NCBI GenBank assembly: GCA_934385225.1
Contig: CAKRPQ010000072.1
Location: forward strand, 1 to 10,911
DNA from: an uncultured Eubacteriales bacterium
Lineage (GTDB): Bacteria; Bacillota; Clostridia; Oscillospirales; CAG-272
DNA: 10,911 nt
Direction: 5' to 3'
Below the pieces are notes generated by a model that saw only the letters and a list, made by a program, of their open reading frames with translations, ran no database searches and was not told the origin of the DNA. How positions within the stretch are numbered: position 1 is the stretch's first letter; every line of letters starts with the position of its first letter. Position numbers and translations under genes: made by a program. Below, piece by piece: positions 6,023-10,911 of the stretch.

Positions 6023-8410
6023 ATGCAAATAACCGAAAAAACACTGAAAACTCTCGAATTTGACAAGGTGCGGGAAATGCTCGCGCAGTGCGCGCCGACA
6101 GAAGATTCGGCAAAACTTGCGCTCGCGCTCACGCCGTCTGACGATATTGACGTTGTTCTGCGCCGTCAGAGGCACACGACCGACGCAAGACGGCTGAAAG
6201 ACGAAAAAGGAATGCCGCCTTTCGGCGATATTCACGATGTCGAACAGATCTGCGAAAGAGCGGACAAGGGTGCGGCACTCACACCGAAAGAACTGCTCTG
6301 TGCGGCGTCGGTGCTTCGTTCGGCAAGGCTTATGCTCGACTATATAAAGACAAACCGCACTTTTGACACCTCGCTCGACGAGATTTTTGAGCGTCTCCTG
6401 CCCGCAAAAACGGTAGAGGACAAAATATCCCGCTCGATAATTTCCGAGGATATGATTGCGGACGAGGCGAGCCCCGCGCTATCGGACGTGCGCCGCAAAA
6501 TGCGCCAGACAAACAACAAAATAAAGGAAACTCTGCAAAAATACATTGCCGGGTCATTCTCAAAATACCTGCAAGAAAATATTGTCACGATGAGAAACGG
6601 CAGATACGTCGTTCCCGTAAAGGCGGAATGCAAAAACGATGTCAAAGGACTTCTTCACGACACGTCGTCATCTGGTGCGACAATGTTCATAGAACCTATT
6701 GCCGTCGTTGACGCAAACAACGAACTTCGTGAACTCGAAACCAAAGAAAACCGCGAAGTCGAACGTATTTTGTACGAACTCTCGGGACAGATTGCGGGAA
6801 TATCGCAGTCTCTGCGTCTTAACTTCAAAAACATCACAGAGCTTGCCTTTATTTTCGCGTGCGCTTCGCTATCCGAAAAAACGGACGCCGTTCAGCCGAA
6901 GCTGTCGGGCGACCGTTCGCTCGTACTCTCAAAGGCGAGACACCCTCTTATTCCGCCCGACAAAGTCGTTCCCATTGACATACGCCTCGGCGGCGACTTT
7001 GACACGCTCGTGATAACGGGACCGAACACGGGCGGTAAAACCGTTGCGCTCAAAACGCTCGGTCTCTTCTCCGCAATGGCGCAGGCGGGTCTGCACATTC
7101 CGTGCGAGGATCCCTCCTCCGTCTGCGTATTCGACAACATTCTCGCGGACATCGGCGATGAGCAGAGCATAGAACAGTCGCTCTCGACATTCAGCTCGCA
7201 CATGGTAACAATCGTCAATATAGTAAACAGGCTCACAAAAAATTCGCTCGTCCTTTTTGATGAACTTGGCGTCGGAACCGACCCTACCGAGGGTGCTGCA
7301 CTCGCCGTCGCCGTCATTGAAGATGTTCGCGAAACAGGTGCTCTCTGCGCGGCAACAACGCACTACGCGGAGCTTAAAGCCTACGCGCTCGAAACCGAGG
7401 GCGTCTGCAACGCCTCCTGCGAATTTGACGTTGCGACGCTGAAACCGACATACAAGCTGATAATCGGCACTCCGGGAAAATCGAACGCATTCGCAATATC
7501 CGAGCGCCTCGGACTTCCGAAGCGTATTCTTGAACGTGCAAAAGCAAGCATAAGCTCGGACAGCAGGCGATTTGAAGACGTAATAGAAAAGCTCGAAGCG
7601 AGCCGCATAGAAACCGAAAAAGCGCGCGACGAAGCTAAAAAAATGCGCGACGACTACGAAAAGTTCAAGGCGGAAGCCGAAAAAGAAATCTTGAAACGCT
7701 TGCGCGAATCGGAAGTCGAAACGGCAAAAGCAAAGGAAAAAGCAGCCGCGATAGTTAAGAGCGCAAAGGCGTCAAGCGACTATATCCTCGAAGAAATGAC
7801 GAAACTGCGCCGCGAGCGCGAATCCGCAAGGCTCGGCGAGGCACTTGACGAGGCAAAGCGCAATGTGCGTGAATACCTTAAAAAGAACGAGGACAAGTTT
7901 GATCCCGTCGAAAACCGCTCGAACGAGGAATACGTACTCCCGCGTCCGCTTAAAAAGGGCGACGAGGTACTCATCGTGAGCATAGACAAAAAGGGGTTCA
8001 TTCTCGACGACCCGAAAGGAAAGGACACCGTAAACATTCAGGCGGGAATTCTGAAAACGCGCGCAAAAATTTCCGATCTGCGCCTTATAGAGAGCAAAGT
8101 GACGATAACGGATGCCGACAAAAAGCAGAAAGCCGTAAACGACTACAAGCTGACGGTCAGCAGAAACTTCAAAAGTGAGACAGATCTGCGCGGTATGAAC
8201 GGAGACGAGGCGTGGTTTGTCATCGACAAATACCTGGACGAAGCGCTTGTGGCGGGCATTCACACTGTCCGTCTGATACACGGCAAGGGCACAGGCGCGC
8301 TCAGGAAAGCGATATGGAACTATCTGAAAGGCGACAAGCGCGTCGGCGCATACAAAACAGCCGAATACGGCGAGGGCGACTTCGGCGTGACGGTCGTGGA
8401 ACTGAAATAA
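6023..8410 (+). CDS. mutS2: MutS2 ATPase with Smr domain (endonuclease/ribosome rescue factor)
   Basis: The 795-residue protein matches MutS2 (B. subtilis about 785). It lacks the mismatch-recognition domain and has a core and clamp region (1-300). The ATPase has Walker A GPNTGGKT (333-340), Walker B LVLFDE (409-414) and the signature ELGVGTDPTEG just after it. A long charged coiled coil (about 505-640), a small beta domain (about 640-695) and a C-terminal Smr domain follow, with DLRG (721-724) and HGKGTG (753-758). The residue before DLRG is Thr where LDxR is usual. Family members suppress homologous recombination, and in B. subtilis MutS2 recognises collided ribosomes and splits them for quality control. 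The ribosome site AAAGGAA (6011-6017) is good. It lies 19 bases after recO and 18 before rhaB, so it is probably cotranscribed; this neighbourhood is not the usual one for mutS2. Confidence 0.96.
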   Translation: MQITEKTLKTLEFDKVREMLAQCAPTEDSAKLALALTPSDDIDVVLRRQRHTTDARRLKDEKGMPPFGDIHDVEQICERADKGAALTPKELLCAASVLRSARLMLDYIKTNRTFDTSLDEIFERLLPAKTVEDKISRSIISEDMIADEASPALSDVRRKMRQTNNKIKETLQKYIAGSFSKYLQENIVTMRNGRYVVPVKAECKNDVKGLLHDTSSSGATMFIEPIAVVDANNELRELETKENREVERILYELSGQIAGISQSLRLNFKNITELAFIFACASLSEKTDAVQPKLSGDRSLVLSKARHPLIPPDKVVPIDIRLGGDFDTLVITGPNTGGKTVALKTLGLFSAMAQAGLHIPCEDPSSVCVFDNILADIGDEQSIEQSLSTFSSHMVTIVNIVNRLTKNSLVLFDELGVGTDPTEGAALAVAVIEDVRETGALCAATTHYAELKAYALETEGVCNASCEFDVATLKPTYKLIIGTPGKSNAFAISERLGLPKRILERAKASISSDSRRFEDVIEKLEASRIETEKARDEAKKMRDDYEKFKAEAEKEILKRLRESEVETAKAKEKAAAIVKSAKASSDYILEEMTKLRRERESARLGEALDEAKRNVREYLKKNEDKFDPVENRSNEEYVLPRPLKKGDEVLIVSIDKKGFILDDPKGKDTVNIQAGILKTRAKISDLRLIESKVTITDADKKQKAVNDYKLTVSRNFKSETDLRGMNGDEAWFVIDKYLDEALVAGIHTVRLIHGKGTGALRKAIWNYLKGDKRVGAYKTAEYGEGDFGVTVVELK

Positions 8411-8428
8411 ATTGAAGGGTGAAAATAT

Positions 8429-9904
8429 ATGAAAAATCTTAAAATGCTCGGAATCGACCTCGGCGCGTCAAGCGGGAGAGGAATAATCGGCTCTTTTAAC
8501 GGCGACAAGCTCGAAATTGCGGAAAATCACCGTTTTGCGAACGAACCCGTTATGCAGAACGGACGCTTCTGCTGGGATATACTGCGCATATTCCACGAAA
8601 TCAAAAACTCGATAAGAAAAACGGTACTTGACGGCGAGGAAATTGCCTCGATAGGAATCGACACATGGGGCGTAGACTACGGTTTTCTCGACAAAAACGG
8701 GCATCTTATAGCAAACCCCGTTCATTACAGAGACAGAAGAACCGAAAATATCCAAAGCTATATAAATTCGATATGCCCGCTTTCCGAAATTTACGCAAAA
8801 ACGGGTATTCAGTCGATGGATTTCAACACGATATACCAGCTTGCCGCCGAAAAGCGCGACAATCCCGAAATCCTATCCTATGCGGACAAGCTGTTGTTTA
8901 TCCCCGACCTTCTCGGCTATTTTCTGACGGGCAACAAGGCAACCGAATACACCGTTGCCTCAACAGGCGCAATTCTTGACGCCGAAAAAAGGCAGTTCGC
9001 ATTTGACCTGTTAGACAAATTCGGAGTTCCGCGTTCGCTCTTTACAGACATCGTTTATCCCGGGTACGATCTCGGCGCGCTCCTTCCCGAAGTCCTCGAA
9101 GAAACGGGCAAGACAAGCGCAAAGGTTGTTAAAATTGCCTCGCACGACACCGCAAGCGCCGTTCTTGCAGTCCCGACGAAAGACGAGAGCTTCATTTACA
9201 TAAGCAGCGGCACATGGTCCCTTATGGGAACGGAGCTTCATGCGCCGATGATAAACGAAAAATCCGAATCGCTCAATTTCACAAACGAAGGCGGCGCCGA
9301 AAACACGATCAGATACCTCAAAAACATCATGGGGCTGTGGCTCATTCAGGAGTCACGCAGACAGTGGATGCGCGAGGGCAAGGAGTACAGCTTCGGCGAA
9401 CTCGCGGAGCTTGCCAAAACGGCAAAGCCGCGCAGAAGTCTCATAAATCCCGACAACGGTCTGTTCTACACGCAGGGCGATATGCCGCACAGAATTGCCG
9501 AATACTGCAAGGAAACGGGACAGTCCGTTCCCGAAAGCGTAGGCGAGACAGTGCGCTGCATAGTTGACAGCCTGTCGCTCAAATACAGGAACACAATAGA
9601 CGCAATAAAACAGGTAATGCCCGAAGCACCTACCGCAATTCACATCGTCGGCGGAGGCTGCCGGGATACCCTGCTCTGCCGCCTCACCGCGGACGCCTGC
9701 GGACTTCCCGTCTATGCGGGTCCCGTCGAGGCAACCGCAATAGGCAACATCTCGATGCAGGCAATAGCGGCGGGAGAGCTTAAAAATATGAGAGAGGCAA
9801 GAGAACTCATAGCGCGCTCGTTTGAAGTCAAGGTTTACGAGCCGGACCGTGCCGAAAAAGAAGCCGCCGACGAAGCATACGGACGCTTTATAAAGCTCCC
9901 TTAA
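8429..9904 (+). CDS. rhaB: Rhamnulokinase (FGGY carbohydrate kinase)
   Basis: The 491-residue protein has the length of E. coli RhaB (489) and its landmarks. The N-terminal phosphate-binding loop is GIDLGASSGRG (8-18), and the rhamnulokinase-type stretch IGIDTWGVDYGFLD (75-88) and HYRDRRT (99-105) follow. SHDTASA (238-244) has Asp240 as the likely catalytic base, and YISSGTWSLMGTEL (257-270) and the ATP-binding IVGGGCRDTLLCRLTADA (406-423) come later. It phosphorylates L-rhamnulose to L-rhamnulose 1-phosphate in L-rhamnose catabolism; substrate choice cannot be proven from sequence because FGGY kinases diverge in specificity. The other rhamnose genes (isomerase, aldolase, regulator) are not in the window. 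It follows mutS2 by 18 bases with an AAGGG ribosome site (8415-8419) and no promoter of its own that I can see. Confidence 0.92.
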   Translation: MKNLKMLGIDLGASSGRGIIGSFNGDKLEIAENHRFANEPVMQNGRFCWDILRIFHEIKNSIRKTVLDGEEIASIGIDTWGVDYGFLDKNGHLIANPVHYRDRRTENIQSYINSICPLSEIYAKTGIQSMDFNTIYQLAAEKRDNPEILSYADKLLFIPDLLGYFLTGNKATEYTVASTGAILDAEKRQFAFDLLDKFGVPRSLFTDIVYPGYDLGALLPEVLEETGKTSAKVVKIASHDTASAVLAVPTKDESFIYISSGTWSLMGTELHAPMINEKSESLNFTNEGGAENTIRYLKNIMGLWLIQESRRQWMREGKEYSFGELAELAKTAKPRRSLINPDNGLFYTQGDMPHRIAEYCKETGQSVPESVGETVRCIVDSLSLKYRNTIDAIKQVMPEAPTAIHIVGGGCRDTLLCRLTADACGLPVYAGPVEATAIGNISMQAIAAGELKNMREARELIARSFEVKVYEPDRAEKEAADEAYGRFIKLP

Positions 9905-9907
9905 AGA

Positions 9908-9932
9908 TTTTTCGGATATTTTCTCCGAAAAA
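9908..9932. repeat. Inverted repeat (hairpin) after rhaB
   Basis: TTTTTCGGA (9908-9916) and TCCGAAAAA (9924-9932) are perfect complements around a 7-base loop, starting 4 bases after the rhaB stop. The position suits a transcription end, but the arms have T on the 5' side and A on the 3' side, so no T-run follows the stem on the plus strand. It is therefore not a canonical intrinsic terminator. It may instead stabilise the 3' end of the rhaB message or be a weak terminator. Confidence 0.4.
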
Positions 9933-9960
9933 AGCCCTTAAAAACGACAGAAAAACGCAG

Positions 9961-9970
9961 AATATTTATG
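9961..9970 (+). repeat. Direct repeat AATATTTATG, copy 1
   Basis: The 10 bases AATATTTATG recur exactly at 10044-10053, and both copies are soon followed by a CAA-containing run (CAATCC here, CAAATC there). The second copy overlaps the prs -10. In AT-rich DNA this may be chance. Confidence 0.3.
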
Positions 9971-10017
9971 CAATCCGACAAAAAACAAGAAAATTCGGGA
10001 AAAATTTCAATTCGGTA

Positions 10018-10046
10018 TTTTCAAAAAGGATATTTTGTGATACAAT
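10018..10046 (+). promoter_or_regulatory. Probable sigma-A promoter of prs with extended -10
   Basis: TTTTCA (10018-10023) as a modest -35, a 17-base spacer, and TACAAT (10041-10046) preceded by TG one base upstream (TGATACAAT, 10038-10046) form a good extended -10 promoter. Transcription would start near 10053, leaving a leader of about 50 bases before the prs ATG. The -10 area closely resembles a sequence inside yqfD (2451-2467). Confidence 0.65.
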
Positions 10047-10058
10047 ATTTATGTATTG
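10044..10058 (+). repeat. Direct repeat AATATTTATG, copy 2, within a short inverted repeat at the prs start region
   Basis: Copy 2 of AATATTTATG (10044-10053) overlaps the last bases of the -10. CAATA (10043-10047) and TATTG (10054-10058) form a short dyad around it. The placement, from the -10 to just past the expected start point, would fit an operator, but the dyad is only 5 bases per arm. Confidence 0.25.
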
Positions 10059-10102
10059 CAAATCTTAAAATTAAATGAATATTTTTCAAAATCGGAGGAC
10101 TT

Positions 10103-10911
10103 ATGAAGGATTCACTTTACGGAGAGCTTAGTGTCATAGGCATGAAAGGCTGTGAACAGTTTGTTTCTCAGGTAGATTCGTATCTTAAAGAATGGAGATG
10201 CCACGGCGAAGACGATTCGTTTATTGTCGATATCGAATGCCCGCGTTTCGGATCGGGTGAGGCTAAGGGTACGATCAAAAAATCGCTCAGAGGACACGAC
10301 GTTTACATCATCTGCGACCCCTTCAACTACGGCGTTACTTACAAGATGTACGGAAAAGAGGTTCCTATGAGTCCCGACGACCATTTCGCGGACCTTAAAA
10401 GAATTCTCAGCGCAAACGCAGGCAAAGCAAGACGTGTCTCGGTAATTATGCCGATGCTCTATGAGGGCAGACAGCACAAGCGTTCGAGCCGTGAATCGCT
10501 CGACTGTGCAATGATGCTTCAGGAGCTTCACAACATGGGTGTTGAAAACTTCATCACCTTCGACGCACACGACCCGAGAGTTATGAACGCAATCCCCCTT
10601 TGCGGATTTGAGAGCATATCCCCCGCCTATCAGATGATCAAGGCCGCAGTCAACAACGTTGACAACCTTAAGATCAACAAGGACAACATCATGATTATCT
10701 CCCCCGATGAGGGCGGAATGTCACGTTGTATTTACTATTCGACCGTTCTCGGCGTTGAGCTCGGAATGTTCTACAAGCGCCGTGATTTTTCGAGAATCGT
10801 TGACGGCAGAAACCCGATCATCGCTCACGAGTTCCTCGGCGACAATGTTGAGGGCAAGGATGTTATCATCGTTGACGATATGATTTCCTCAGGTGAATCA
10901 ATGATCGAGGT
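10103..10911 (+). CDS. prs: Divergent ribose-phosphate pyrophosphokinase (PRPP synthetase), C-terminus cut by the window edge
   Basis: The 269 codons seen are homologous to PRPP synthetase but divergent. FGSGE (49-53) and KSLRGHDVYII (60-70) match the FxDGE and ESIRGxDxxII region. MLYEGRQHKRSSRES (118-132) stands where YxxYARQDRKxRSREP is usual. TFDAHDPRV (152-160) carries the catalytic-type His156, SPDEGG (200-205) matches SPDxGG, and VIIVDDMISSGES (254-266) is the PRPP-binding loop (usually DDxIDTAGT). The enzyme makes PRPP from ribose 5-phosphate and ATP for nucleotide, His and Trp synthesis. Differences from the standard form include His125 for the Asp of RQDR, a longer N-terminus and an insertion around 72-95. 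I chose the ATG at 10103 from the GGAGGA ribosome site (10094-10099). Codon use is biased to ATC for isoleucine (16 of 24; ATA only 2), as in strongly expressed genes. A non-catalytic or altered role cannot be excluded. Confidence 0.82.
   Translation, partial: MKDSLYGELSVIGMKGCEQFVSQVDSYLKEWRCHGEDDSFIVDIECPRFGSGEAKGTIKKSLRGHDVYIICDPFNYGVTYKMYGKEVPMSPDDHFADLKRILSANAGKARRVSVIMPMLYEGRQHKRSSRESLDCAMMLQELHNMGVENFITFDAHDPRVMNAIPLCGFESISPAYQMIKAAVNNVDNLKINKDNIMIISPDEGGMSRCIYYSTVLGVELGMFYKRRDFSRIVDGRNPIIAHEFLGDNVEGKDVIIVDDMISSGESMIE

Larger units (their letters stand above)
9905..10102. other. AT-rich intergenic region between rhaB and prs
   Basis: This 198-base spacer is the longest non-coding stretch in the window and is clearly more AT-rich than the genes around it. 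It holds a 9-base-pair hairpin just after rhaB, a 10-base direct repeat, a probable vegetative promoter and the prs leader of about 50 bases. I see no open reading frame of note, no tRNA and no recognisable riboswitch. Confidence 0.7.

Noticed and set aside
7772..8281. 169-codon open frame on the minus strand opposite mutS2
   Set aside because: The mutS2 coiled coil and Smr domain explain this DNA, and the antisense product has no recognisable motif.
9990..10010. Imperfect dyad with GAAAATT and AAATTTC as possible terminator
   Set aside because: The stem is short, bulged and almost purely A-T, and no T-run follows it.
10112..10570. 152-codon open frame on the minus strand opposite prs
   Set aside because: The plus-strand prs frame carries ordered PRPP synthetase motifs over the same bases and has a strong ribosome site; the antisense frame has neither.
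1..10911. Search for a mobile element, defence system, CRISPR array, toxin-antitoxin pair or new multi-gene system
   Set aside because: Every gene is a recognisable core family, the spacing is operonic, and no repeats or integrase-type genes were seen.

Overview
This window looks like a chromosomal stretch from an endospore-forming member of the Clostridia (Firmicutes), perhaps an uncultured gut-type Oscillospirales-like lineage. The phylum rests on three sporulation genes of the ylbJ and yqfC/yqfD families next to the classic Firmicutes run phoH-ybeY-era-recO. The finer placement is inference from codon use and from the unusual PRPP synthetase. There is no sign of an accessory element: no transposase, integrase, CRISPR array, tRNA or rRNA gene was seen.

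Layout. Minus strand, left edge: a ylbJ-family sporulation membrane protein (115-1236) is followed 20 bases downstream by the first 31 codons of a nitroreductase-family gene that runs off the window (1-94). Plus strand from 1297: yqfC, yqfD, phoH, ybeY, era, recO, mutS2 and a rhamnulokinase (rhaB). All are packed with gaps of at most 19 bases or one-base stop/start overlaps, which suggests one long transcription unit. A 198-base AT-rich spacer (9905-10102) follows, with a hairpin and a probable vegetative promoter. The window ends inside a divergent ribose-phosphate pyrophosphokinase gene (10103 to beyond 10911).

How the genes fit together. The 60-base divergent gap at 1237-1296 separates two sporulation units (ylbJ to the left, yqfCD to the right) and holds a weak sigma-E-like promoter candidate. 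The genes after yqfD serve growing cells: 16S rRNA maturation and 30S assembly (ybeY, era), recombinational repair (recO), stalled-ribosome or DNA maintenance (mutS2) and a PhoH ATPase. They need expression outside sporulation. An AT-rich patch inside yqfD (about 2401-2470) carries a sigma-A-like extended -10 promoter closely resembling the one before prs, and could supply it.

I found no undescribed multi-gene system. The points most worth a second look are the intragenic promoter candidate in yqfD, the divergent PRPP synthetase with its distinct codon use, and the unusual attachment of mutS2 and a lone rhamnulokinase to the era-recO operon.
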